From the NCBI RefSeq assembly GCF_014652215.1, contig NZ_BMYJ01000014.1, forward strand, positions 1-64,000: a DNA stretch of 64,000 nt. The letters run 5' to 3'. A model generated the notes under the pieces. That model was not told where the DNA came from, searched no databases, and saw only the letters and a program-made list of their open reading frames with translations. Within the stretch, counting starts at the first letter, position 1. Each line of letters opens with the position of its first letter. Below, piece by piece: positions 28,249 through 35,500 of this stretch. Made by a program: the position numbers and the translations under genes. This DNA is from Neogemmobacter tilapiae (GTDB lineage: Bacteria > Pseudomonadota > Alphaproteobacteria > Rhodobacterales > Rhodobacteraceae).

Positions 28249-29082
28249 TTAAGCTACTGCCTGCACCCGCTGGTCGGTTTCGATTTTGTTGAAGTAGACC
28301 ACAGCGGGCGCCTGTCCGCCATGGGCGGCGTGGGGCCGCTGGTGATTGTAGAAGGTGATCCATCGGCCGACGCCGGCCTTTGCCTGCGAGCCGGTCTCCC
28401 AGGCGTGTAGATAGACGCATTCATACTTCAGGGACCGCCAGAGGCGCTCGATGAAGATGTTGTCGAGACAGCGCCCCTTGCCGTCCATCGAGATCCGGGT
28501 GCCGACCCGTTTCAGCCGGTCGGTCCAGGCAAAGGATGTGAACTGGCTGCCCTGATCGGTGTTCATGATCTCGGGCGGGCCGAACTTGTGGATCGCCTCG
28601 TTCAGCGCCTCGACGCAGAAGTCGGCTTCCAGGGTGTTCGAGATGCGCCAGGCCAAGACCTTGCGGGTGTGCCAGTCCATGATGGCGACCAGATAAAGAA
28701 AGCCCCGACGCATGGGCAGGTAGGTGATATCGGCGCACCAGACTTGGTTGGGCCGCTCCACCCGCAGACCGCCCAGAAGATAGGGGTAGGTCTTGTGGCC
28801 CTTCGCGGGCTTGCTGGTGTCAGGCCTCTGGTAGATCGGCATGAGGCGCATCAGTCGCCGGATGCGCTTGTAGTTCACGGCATGGCCCTCGTTCTGCAAG
28901 TGCCACGTCATCTGCTGCACGCCGTAAAACGGTGTCTCGAGGAACTGCTTGTCGATCACCACCATGAGGTCGAGGTTCATGGCCGTCTCGCCCATCAGTT
29001 CGTAGTAGAACGACGAGCGTGCGATCGACAGCAAGCGACATTGTGCCCTTGCCGACAGGCTCGGGTGGTTCTTCTCGATCAT
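28249..29082 (-). CDS. IS3-family transposase OrfB (DDE integrase domain)
   Basis: A 277-residue catalytic subunit. Residues 1-110 hold the HTH_21 segment (FYGVQQMTWHLQNEGHAVNY). The DDE core starts at WCADITYLPMRRGFLYLVAI (first Asp), continues with IMNTDQGSQFTSFAW (second Asp) and ends NIFIERLWRSLKYE (Glu). In the element it is normally made as an OrfAB fusion by a -1 frameshift on T TTT TTG (minus strand, plus positions 29125-29130), upstream of the internal ATG at 29082. All catalytic residues are present and the frame is intact. Confidence 0.93.
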   Translation of the reverse strand: MIEKNHPSLSARAQCRLLSIARSSFYYELMGETAMNLDLMVVIDKQFLETPFYGVQQMTWHLQNEGHAVNYKRIRRLMRLMPIYQRPDTSKPAKGHKTYPYLLGGLRVERPNQVWCADITYLPMRRGFLYLVAIMDWHTRKVLAWRISNTLEADFCVEALNEAIHKFGPPEIMNTDQGSQFTSFAWTDRLKRVGTRISMDGKGRCLDNIFIERLWRSLKYECVYLHAWETGSQAKAGVGRWITFYNHQRPHAAHGGQAPAVVYFNKIETDQRVQAVA

Positions 29083-29090
29083 GCCACGCC

Positions 29091-29384
29091 TCACTTGCCG
29101 GTCCAGGGCTTGAGCTTTCGTGACAAAAAATCGTTGGCAACAGCCAGCTCCCCGATCTTGGCATGCAGCGCCCGCACCGTGTCCTCGTCGACCTCGGGGG
29201 CCCTCTTGCCACCCCGCTCGAAGACATCCGCCGCGCCGTCCAGCAAAGCTTTCTTCCATTGATGGATCATCGTCGGATGCACGCCGTATTCGGCGGCCAG
29301 TTCCGACACTGTGCGCTCGCCCTTCACGGCTTCCAGCGCCACGCGGGCCTTGAACCCCGCGTCATGGTTCCTGCGTTTCTTCAT
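29091..29384 (-). CDS. IS3-family transposase OrfA
   Basis: A 97-residue HTH protein that binds the element ends. It has HDAGFKARVALEAVKGERTV, then VSELAAEYGVHPTMIHQWKK (HTH_Tnp_1), and a leucine-zipper-like tail with HAKIGELAVANDFLSRKL. It overlaps the orfB frame; the poly-T run near its 3' end is the frameshift signal for the OrfAB transposase. Confidence 0.93.
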   Translation of the reverse strand: MKKRRNHDAGFKARVALEAVKGERTVSELAAEYGVHPTMIHQWKKALLDGAADVFERGGKRAPEVDEDTVRALHAKIGELAVANDFLSRKLKPWTGK

Positions 29385-29598
29385 GTCCTGATCTCCTCGT
29401 TCTTGGAGACCAGCAGACGTCAGATCATAGCTTCCGTCACTGTCCGATTTTCGGGGAGGAGCTCAAGCACGAGGGGAAAAACCGCTGCGCAATCCTGACA
29501 ATCCGCGCGCAGGCCACCCATTCCGACCCGGCTCGCAACTAGCGGAAACCGCGCAACAACCCGCGATCCTGCGTGATTGTTCATTGTTTGTTCGAAAC

Positions 29599-29626
29599 GA
29601 CTCATAACCTGAAGGCCGCAGGTTCG
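29599..29626 (+). other. tRNA-fMet-like 3' core fragment (possible attachment remnant)
   Basis: 29601-29625 reads CTCATAACC, then TGAAGGCCGCAGGTTC, which matches the anticodon-arm to T-arm stretch of alphaproteobacterial initiator tRNA at nearly every base as I know that gene. The T-stem does not close afterwards (GTCATTGC follows) and there is no 5' half, so it is not a gene. Phages that integrate in tRNA genes use just this stretch as the att core, so this may be an att remnant. This is inference. Confidence 0.45.
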
Positions 29627-29651
29627 TCATTGCTACGCAACGTGGCGTAAC

Positions 29652-30233
29652 CTACCCCCGAACCTCCCACCACTCCGGCCAGTTGACCTTGTTTGGCGTG
29701 CGGGTTGCCTTGACCACCGTGGCCTGTTCTTCGGGGCTGAGGCGACGATCTCCCATTCGCGCCAGGGCGGCTTCGACGATCCAGGGTTCCAGCGCCATCC
29801 GGGCCGTCGGTCGATAGGGGTCGAGTTTCTTGGCCATGCGCAGAAGCTCAAGCGCGGAAGTGACACTCCCAGGCATAACTGACACACGAACAATGGCGGT
29901 CACGCGATCCGCTTCATCAACGCGCTCAGACTTGCCGGTCTCGATGACCGCCATGGCATCACGGGCTGCTGGTCCGTTGCCTTCCAGCCCGCGTTTGGCC
30001 AATTGCAAAAGGAAGGCTTCTTCGGCCGTGACTTTGGTTGTAGTGGTACCGTCCCGGATCGTGACGATTTGCCCAAGCACAGCCTCGTAAGGGGCCTCGC
30101 GATGCTTTCCGCGCGGCCGACCCTTGGAATTCCCGCTCTGGCCCTTCTGGAAGCGCCCCGAGACCGGAGGGCGACCATAGCCAATTGCCGCCTCGGCTTG
30201 ATCGTCGTGTCGATCGTCAAAGCCGTCACTCAT
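29652..30233 (-). CDS. DUF5681 family protein
   Basis: A 193-residue protein beginning at the ATG at 30233 (MSDGFDDRHDDQAE). The DUF5681 signature is near residue 30: VSGRFQKGQSGNSKGRPRGK. The rest is helical with a Trp-rich end (NKVNWPEWWEVRG). Such proteins occur in packaging-gene neighbourhoods of alphaproteobacterial phages; biochemical role unknown. The start overlaps the stop of the paralogous gene upstream (ATGA), so the two are coupled. Confidence 0.85.
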   Translation of the reverse strand: MSDGFDDRHDDQAEAAIGYGRPPVSGRFQKGQSGNSKGRPRGKHREAPYEAVLGQIVTIRDGTTTTKVTAEEAFLLQLAKRGLEGNGPAARDAMAVIETGKSERVDEADRVTAIVRVSVMPGSVTSALELLRMAKKLDPYRPTARMALEPWIVEAALARMGDRRLSPEEQATVVKATRTPNKVNWPEWWEVRG

Positions 30234-30868
30234 TTGCGGCGACCTGATGGCCAGACAAGATTGGCGCTGTCGCGGGTGCACCGCAGGATGTTTGTCACAT
30301 CGCGGCTGTCAAAAGCGGTGGCACTGCGCCGCCGGGCGAGCGCTTGTTGCACGGCCCAAGGTTCCAGCAGGAGCCGCAGCCGCCGTTCTTCGCCAGATCC
30401 ATAGTAAGAATCGGATGCCCAAGCCGGGTCAGGGCTGGCAATCCCGAGGATCAGCATGGCAGCATCCGCATTGTCGGGATCAGGGGAGAATTTCAGGGCG
30501 ATGGGTGTTTGCCCCTTCGTTGCGTTCTGTTTTGCAAACCACGCCTCTCGCTTTCGAATCCATTTCAACACCTCACGCTCGGCCATGCGCTTGCCCGCAA
30601 TGGCCTCTTGATAGGTGCGATGTTGCAGCGCCTCTTCCATGGTGATCTCGCGTGGCACACCGTCGCGCGTCAAGGTGAGCTTGCGGTCGATAATCACGTC
30701 CATCGCGGATGGGCGCGGCGGCGGAGCGGGCTTTTTTGGCCGCCCTTTGGGATTGCCACTCTGACCTTTCTGGAACCGACCGCCGTCGCTCGTCTTTCCA
30801 TTGGCTTCCGGCGCGCCCTCGGATGCAGCTTCGCGCGGGGGGCGAGAATTTCCTGCCATGCCCTTCAC
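30230..30868 (-). CDS. DUF5681 family protein (paralogue)
   Basis: A 212-residue protein with the same DUF5681 signature (GGRFQKGQSGNPKGRPKKPA) near residue 30. It shares only domain-level similarity with its downstream neighbour, plus a similar Trp-containing end (NLVWPSGRRK). The GTG at 30868 overlaps the methylase stop (GTGA), so it is coupled to the methylase; an ATG at 30859 is an alternative start. Function unknown; it is probably part of the packaging module. Confidence 0.83.
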   Translation of the reverse strand: MKGMAGNSRPPREAASEGAPEANGKTSDGGRFQKGQSGNPKGRPKKPAPPPRPSAMDVIIDRKLTLTRDGVPREITMEEALQHRTYQEAIAGKRMAEREVLKWIRKREAWFAKQNATKGQTPIALKFSPDPDNADAAMLILGIASPDPAWASDSYYGSGEERRLRLLLEPWAVQQALARRRSATAFDSRDVTNILRCTRDSANLVWPSGRRK

Positions 30869-32130
30869 CCCTCAAGCACGGGTGTTCCGCCCGTCAGGGC
30901 GGTCCACCGCTCCAGCGCGACATCGACATAGGCCGGATCGATATCGAGACCGCGGAAGCGCCGTCCCGCACGTTCTGCGGCAATCAGCGTCGTGCCGGAA
31001 CCAAGGAAGATATCCAGAACGAGATCGCCATGGTTCGTGACGTCGCGGATGGCGTCGGCAACAAGGCCGGTCGGTTTGACCGTCGGATGCAGTGCCAGAT
31101 CCTCGCGGCGGCTGCCGCGCATCGAGTTCACCGAAGCATAATCCCAGACATTGGTGCGGTTGCGTCCGTGTCGACCAAGTTCCACCTGATTGAGATGCGG
31201 TGCGTCGCCAACCCGATAAACAAAGATCAGTTCGTGCTTGGAGCGGTAGAGCGATCCCATGCCAGCATTCGACTTGTTCCAGACGCAGAGGTTCAGCAGA
31301 TCGCCATAGATCCCGCGCCCCACCACCGACACATCGTCCATGTGGCGCCAGTCCATACAGACAAAATGCACAGCGCCGTTGCGCGACACGTGGGCCGCGG
31401 CGCCGAGGGTGTCTGCCAGAAACGCACGGAATTCCGCTTCGGTCATCTCCCCCGAAGCCATGGCGAATTCCCGGTGGCGGCCCTTGGCATTGGCATGGCC
31501 ACTGATCTTCACATTGTAGGGCGGATCGAGAAAGGCACAGTCGATCGAGGCCCCATCCGCCACCACGCGACGCAGAAAGTCTGCGTCCCGTCCGTCCCCG
31601 CAGCCAATCCGGTGTTCCCCGAGAATCCAGATATCGCCCTTACGAGTGCGGGGTTTGGTCGGCACCGCCGGGATCACCTCGTCATCCGGATCATCCTGGC
31701 CCTTCAGGATGACGTCGATCTCTCCCGTGGAAAAGCCGGTCAGAACCGGATCAAAGCTGATGTCCATCGAAGTCAGCGCCGCAAGTTCGCCTTGCAGGAT
31801 CTCCATATCCCAACCGGCATTGAGCGCGATCTTGTTGTCCGCGAGGCGCAGCGCGCGCTTCTGATGATCGCTCAGCCCTTCGAGATCGATCACGGGGACC
31901 GTGTCCAAGCCCATGGCTTTCGCCGCCAAGAGCCGCCCGTGCCCGGCAATGATGTGCCCCGCGGCATCGGCGAGGATGGGGTTGGTGAAGCCGAACTCCG
32001 CAATCGACGCCTTGATCTGTTCCACCTGCCGCTTGGAGTGGGTGCGGGCATTCTGAGGATCAGGGACAAGTTCCGCGATTGGGCGATAGCGCACTATAAG
32101 GGGATGGGAGATTCCGGAAGAGTTGGGCAT
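30865..32130 (-). CDS. ParB-like N-terminal domain / DNA methyltransferase fusion (second copy)
   Basis: A 421-residue protein starting at the ATG at 32130 (MPNSSGISHPLIV). Residues 20-130 are ParB-like (PDPQNARTHSKRQVEQIKAS, GHIIAGHGRLLAAKAMG). The methylase motif IV is LDPPYNVKISGH near residue 210, and motif I is IFLGSGTTLIAAERAG near the C-terminus (beta class). It shares the domain architecture of the protein at 251-1528 but differs in motif IV (DPPY against DPPF). It heads a leftward operon with two DUF5681 genes; all junctions overlap. No restriction gene is adjacent. Confidence 0.88.
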   Translation of the reverse strand: MPNSSGISHPLIVRYRPIAELVPDPQNARTHSKRQVEQIKASIAEFGFTNPILADAAGHIIAGHGRLLAAKAMGLDTVPVIDLEGLSDHQKRALRLADNKIALNAGWDMEILQGELAALTSMDISFDPVLTGFSTGEIDVILKGQDDPDDEVIPAVPTKPRTRKGDIWILGEHRIGCGDGRDADFLRRVVADGASIDCAFLDPPYNVKISGHANAKGRHREFAMASGEMTEAEFRAFLADTLGAAAHVSRNGAVHFVCMDWRHMDDVSVVGRGIYGDLLNLCVWNKSNAGMGSLYRSKHELIFVYRVGDAPHLNQVELGRHGRNRTNVWDYASVNSMRGSRREDLALHPTVKPTGLVADAIRDVTNHGDLVLDIFLGSGTTLIAAERAGRRFRGLDIDPAYVDVALERWTALTGGTPVLEG

Positions 32131-32480
32131 CCTACAATTCCAAGCGCAAGAGGTCCGGCTCATTGCACCATAGGGTAGAACAAGGGGCTTCACAACAACT
32201 TGGTGGCCATTGGATGATTGGGCCCAAATGGCCAGGCCGTTGCAAGGCAAAGATCCTCGCAAAGGTGACGTGGTCTGCCCCCAACGCCAGCGTCAGCGTC
32301 AGTGCCAGTGCCAGTGCCAGTGCCAATCGAGATCGCGGTTCTCGGACGCCATTGCGTGAATAGGCGGAACCTTGGACTGGACTTCGCCGCCGAACGGAGC
32401 GTTGCTGTTCCCATGCCCGGATTTCCGGGCTTGTCCCGGTACCGGCGGCAAAGGGCCTCCGGACAATTGGAGGACAAGCA
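32131..32480. other. Divergent promoter region between methylase and DUF3489 genes
   Basis: About 350 bases that separate the leftward methylase operon from the rightward DUF3489-DUF2924-recombinase operon. It must carry both promoters. I see no convincing -35/-10 pair. A short hexanucleotide repeat lies at 32286-32327. The DUF3489 gene has a GGAGGACAAGCA ribosome-binding site directly before its ATG. Confidence 0.6.
32286..32327. repeat. Seven tandem 6-bp units (GYCAGY)
   Basis: Units read GCCAGC, GTCAGC, GTCAGT, GCCAGT three times, then GCCAAT. They lie in the divergent intergenic region. Three identical adjacent units suggest slippage-prone DNA; length may vary between isolates. Confidence 0.85.
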
Positions 32481-32912
32481 ATGATCGGCAAGGTTTCGGT
32501 CAACACGACGCAAACGCGTCAGAATAGCCCTCGCGGCAAGCAAGCCACGCCAACAGCGGCAGGACAAAAGGGGTCACTCGCGAGCGCGTCTCCCGTCACT
32601 TCAGGCGCAGATCCCATCGACACAGCCCGTGACACCGGTCCCACAAGCGGCCGCCCACTTGCGCAGGCCACGGACGGCCAAACGCCGGTGGACGCGACCG
32701 CAGCCTTGGCCCCCGAGACAAAGCTATCCCAGCTGCTTGCCCTGTTGCGCCGTCCCGAGGGCACGACACTGGCCGAGATGTGCGCTGCGACCGGCTGGCA
32801 GGCGCATTCCGTGCGCGGGGCGATGGCCGGCACGCTCAAACGCAAAGGTCATGTCATCGCTTCGCAAAAGCTGGAGGATGTGCGCCGCTACCGGATCGAG
32901 GTGGTCTCGTGA
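32481..32912 (+). CDS. DUF3489 family protein
   Basis: A 143-residue protein. The first 70 residues are Thr/Ala/Pro-rich and disordered. Residues 78-143 are the DUF3489 winged helix (TKLSQLLALLRRPEGTTLAE, CAATGWQAHSVRGAMAGTLK). Its stop overlaps the DUF2924 GTG start (GTGA). It is the first gene of a complete three-gene cassette. The domain is probably DNA-binding; role inferred from fold and context only. Confidence 0.87.
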   Translation: MIGKVSVNTTQTRQNSPRGKQATPTAAGQKGSLASASPVTSGADPIDTARDTGPTSGRPLAQATDGQTPVDATAALAPETKLSQLLALLRRPEGTTLAEMCAATGWQAHSVRGAMAGTLKRKGHVIASQKLEDVRRYRIEVVS

Positions 32913-33349
32913 GCCGCGCCGCGCCCCGGGGCAAGGGTCTGCTTTCTGATCTGGAGCAAACGGTTGAGGCCCTAGCGGGCCTTGACCTCCACGGCCTGCG
33001 GGCTGTCTGGCAGCAACAATTCGGATTGCCCCCCAAGCTGCGCTCAACCGATCTGCTGCGCCACCTGCTTGCTTGGCGCCTGCAAGCCGCGTTCCATGGT
33101 GGTCTGGATCGCGAGAGCCGCCGCAGGCTGGCGCGCCGCGGAGCCATCGCCCCGGAGGGCCAGCATCTTGGGCTCGGCGCAGTCTTGCGGCGCGACTGGC
33201 AGGGCCGCCGCATCGAGGCGGTGGTCGAGGCGGAGGGGTTTCGCTGGGAGGGCAAACTCTATCCGAGCCTGTCCGCCGTCGCGCGGGCGGTGACGGGCAG
33301 TCGGTGGAACGGGCCGCGGTTCTTTGGCCTGCGCGGGGTGCGGCCATGA
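32909..33349 (+). CDS. DUF2924 family protein
   Basis: A 146-residue protein starting at GTG 32909, which overlaps the upstream stop. It has the family hallmarks: LHGLRAVWQQQFGLPPKLRS near residue 27 and KLYPSLSAVARAVTGSRWNG near the end. It ends ATGA-coupled to the recombinase gene. It is homologous to 9553-10005. The invariable coupling to serine recombinases suggests a partner role such as directionality or target choice, which is inference. Confidence 0.88.
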   Translation: MSRAAPRGKGLLSDLEQTVEALAGLDLHGLRAVWQQQFGLPPKLRSTDLLRHLLAWRLQAAFHGGLDRESRRRLARRGAIAPEGQHLGLGAVLRRDWQGRRIEAVVEAEGFRWEGKLYPSLSAVARAVTGSRWNGPRFFGLRGVRP

Positions 33350-34935
33350 AGGCCACCGTCCGGCGCTGTGCGCTCTATACCCGCAAAAGCACTGAAGAAG
33401 GCTTGGATCAGGAGTTTAACTCGCTGGATGCGCAGCGCGAAGCCTGTGCGGCTTATGTGAAGAGCCAGTCTGGCGAAGGCTGGAAGGCCCTTCCCACGGT
33501 CTATGATGATGGGGGCTATTCAGGGGGCACCATGGAACGGCCCGCCCTGCAACAGCTTCTGGCTGATGTGGCGGCGGGTCGGATCGACGTCATCGTGGTC
33601 TACAAGATCGACCGCCTGTCGCGCTCCTTGGCGGACTTCGTGCGCATGGTCGAGATCTTTGACCGGCATGGCGTGAGTTTTGTCTCGGTGACACAGGCCT
33701 TCAACACCACCACCAGCATGGGGCGACTGACGTTGAATGTGCTGCTTTCCTTTGCGCAATTCGAACGCGAGGTGACGGGCGAACGGATCCGCGACAAGAT
33801 CGCCGCGTCCAAGAAGAAAGGCATGTGGATGGGCGGCACCTTGCCGCTGGGCTATGATCGGCCAGCAACGGGCAGCCGGACCCTGCTTGTGAACGCAGGG
33901 GAAGCGGTCCTTGTTCGACACATCTTCGAAAGCTACCTCGCCTCGGCCTCGGTCCATGCGCTGGAACGGCAGTTGCAGCAGGAGGGCGTGGTCTCGAAGC
34001 GCTGCGTGGCCTCCAGCGGGCAAGTCCGCGGCGGCGTTCCGTTCAGCCGGGGTGCCCTGTTCCATCTTTTGCGCAACCGCCTCTACCTTGGCGAGATCCC
34101 GCACCGCGACATGTGCCACCCCGGTCTTCATGAGGCGATTGTCGAGCCTGCCCTGTTCGACGCGGTGCAACAGAAACTCGATGCCCATGTTCGGCGCCGC
34201 GGCAAAGCGCGGGATACCGTGGCCCATGCCCCGCTGACCGGGCGTATCTTCGATGCCGACGATCAGGTGATGTCTCCCGCCTTTGCCTATGGCCGGGGTG
34301 GCAAGCTCTATCGCTATTATGTCACGGCCTCTCTGCAGCAAGGCGGCAAACGCGAGAAGGGCGACGAGGCGCTGCGCCGCGTTTCGGCCGCAGCGCTTGA
34401 AGCAAGATTGGTCTCCGTTCTGGAACGCCTGCTGCCCGAGCATTCGGGGCCGCACCTGGACCTGATCATCCGGGTCGAGCTTCACGCCAGCAGTCTTGAA
34501 CTGCTCTTGCCGATCCGCTGGCTTGCACGCATGCGCGCCCGTCTTTTGCCCGGCGAGACGGCCGATGCGGATGCGACGGACCCATCGCAACTGCGACTCT
34601 CATTGCCCGTTCGCCTTCGCACTCGGGGTGGCCACACGGAGATCATCGGCGGCGAACCTGCTGCGTCCAAGCCCGATCCTGTGCTCATCAAAGCCCTGCG
34701 CGCCGCCCATGCCTTGCTGCCCACGGACAGAAACGGCACGCCCATTCTAGAGGCCGCCCCCGAGTCTTCCTATCAGCGGCGGCTTGTTCGCCTCGCCTTT
34801 CTGGCCCCGGATCTGCAGGCTGCGATCCTCGAAGGAAGGCAACCCGCGGACCTGACGCTCGCCGTCCTGATGGCCGAAGACATGCCCTTGTCTTGGGCGA
34901 ACCAACGTCAGCGCTTCGGCGCGCGGGTGGATTGA
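33346..34935 (+). CDS. Large serine recombinase (integrase), intact
   Basis: A 529-residue recombinase. The resolvase domain (residues 5-160) starts CALYTRKSTEEGLDQEFNS, with the catalytic Ser in TRKS, and continues with VVYKIDRLSRSLADF and TTTSMGRLTLNVLLSFAQFE. The recombinase domain has FSRGALFHLLRNRLYLGEIP; the zinc-ribbon-like region ends GKLYRYYVTASLQQG. The C-terminal 200 residues are specific to this branch (LAFLAPDLQAAILEGRQPAD). The reading frame is complete, so this copy could still integrate or excise its element. The ATG overlaps the DUF2924 stop. Confidence 0.93.
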   Translation: MKATVRRCALYTRKSTEEGLDQEFNSLDAQREACAAYVKSQSGEGWKALPTVYDDGGYSGGTMERPALQQLLADVAAGRIDVIVVYKIDRLSRSLADFVRMVEIFDRHGVSFVSVTQAFNTTTSMGRLTLNVLLSFAQFEREVTGERIRDKIAASKKKGMWMGGTLPLGYDRPATGSRTLLVNAGEAVLVRHIFESYLASASVHALERQLQQEGVVSKRCVASSGQVRGGVPFSRGALFHLLRNRLYLGEIPHRDMCHPGLHEAIVEPALFDAVQQKLDAHVRRRGKARDTVAHAPLTGRIFDADDQVMSPAFAYGRGGKLYRYYVTASLQQGGKREKGDEALRRVSAAALEARLVSVLERLLPEHSGPHLDLIIRVELHASSLELLLPIRWLARMRARLLPGETADADATDPSQLRLSLPVRLRTRGGHTEIIGGEPAASKPDPVLIKALRAAHALLPTDRNGTPILEAAPESSYQRRLVRLAFLAPDLQAAILEGRQPADLTLAVLMAEDMPLSWANQRQRFGARVD

Positions 34936-35360
34936 GACCCTGATTCCACTGCGAACCTCGATCTGATGCGTCACCTGATGCGCTACCTGCTATTCCTGTT
35001 AAATCACCTGTATTCGCGTCTTAATCACCCCCCTATCAGGGCTTAAATCGCCTGTTATCGGCACGAACAGGAAAGTGATTTTTGACGGTCTAAGCCACGG
35101 AAATCACGCCCTTATTCCGAGCGCCCGCGCGAAATCACAAGCAAATGGCCTGTTTTTGCGCCCGATTTGCAAGTTATTCCCTGTTAACGCCAAACTGCAC
35201 GGCCCTCTGGACGCGCGGAGACCGGCGTCTGCGCAGGGCCGCAAGCGGCCAGAAACGGGCGGGGAAGCCTGACGACGAAACCGGGAGTTGCGTGAATTAT
35301 CCGCCTGTTCCCGTGGCTTGCGCGGACGACGAACGACCGGAGACCAGTAGCAGGGGTCGG
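34936..35360. other. Gene-free interval between recombinase and tRNA-Ser, with AAATCRC/CCTGTT motifs
   Basis: About 425 bases without a gene. AAATCAC- or AAATCGC-type motifs recur at about 35001, 35045, 35101 and 35132, and CCTGTT motifs at 34995, 35051 and 35179 (the last is TTATTCCCTGTTAACG, like the repeats after the first recombinase). The stretch is the likely boundary between acquired and core DNA. No tRNA duplication that would define an att site was found here. Confidence 0.6.
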
Positions 35361-35450
35361 TGGCGGAGACGAAGGGATTCGAACCCTCGAGACGGTTCCC
35401 CGCCTGCACCCTTAGCAGGGGTGTGCCTTCGACCACTCGGCCACGTCTCC
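35361..35450 (-). tRNA. tRNA-Ser (anticodon GCT)
   Basis: Read on the minus strand the gene begins GGAGACGTGGCCGAGTGG. The 7-bp acceptor stem GGAGACG pairs with CGTCTCC, the anticodon loop is CTGCTAA (anticodon GCT, reading AGC/AGU), a long variable arm typical of serine tRNAs follows, the T-arm is GGGTTCGAATCCC, and the 3' end is G plus an encoded CCA. It is 90 nt including CCA and appears functional. It marks the start of the stable chromosomal part. Confidence 0.96.
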
Positions 35451-35500
35451 ACCTGCGGGAATAGCGGGGCAGGGGACGGACGGCAAGGGTGAAAATCGCC

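Larger units (their letters stand above)
28210..29465 (-). mobile_element. IS3-family insertion sequence
   Basis: A 1256-bp element bounded by imperfect 26-bp terminal inverted repeats at 28210-28235 and 29440-29465; the outer cores are TGAGCT, then CTCCCCGA and GGACAG. It carries overlapping leftward orfA and orfB. The short flanks at the two ends do not match, and the right flank does not continue istB. The element therefore no longer sits in a simple insertion site; a deletion occurred between it and the IS21 copy. Confidence 0.92.

Noticed and set aside
29420-29605. 61-codon ORF on the minus strand overlapping the IS3 right end
   Set aside because: It crosses the IS boundary and has no start signal; it is chance coding.
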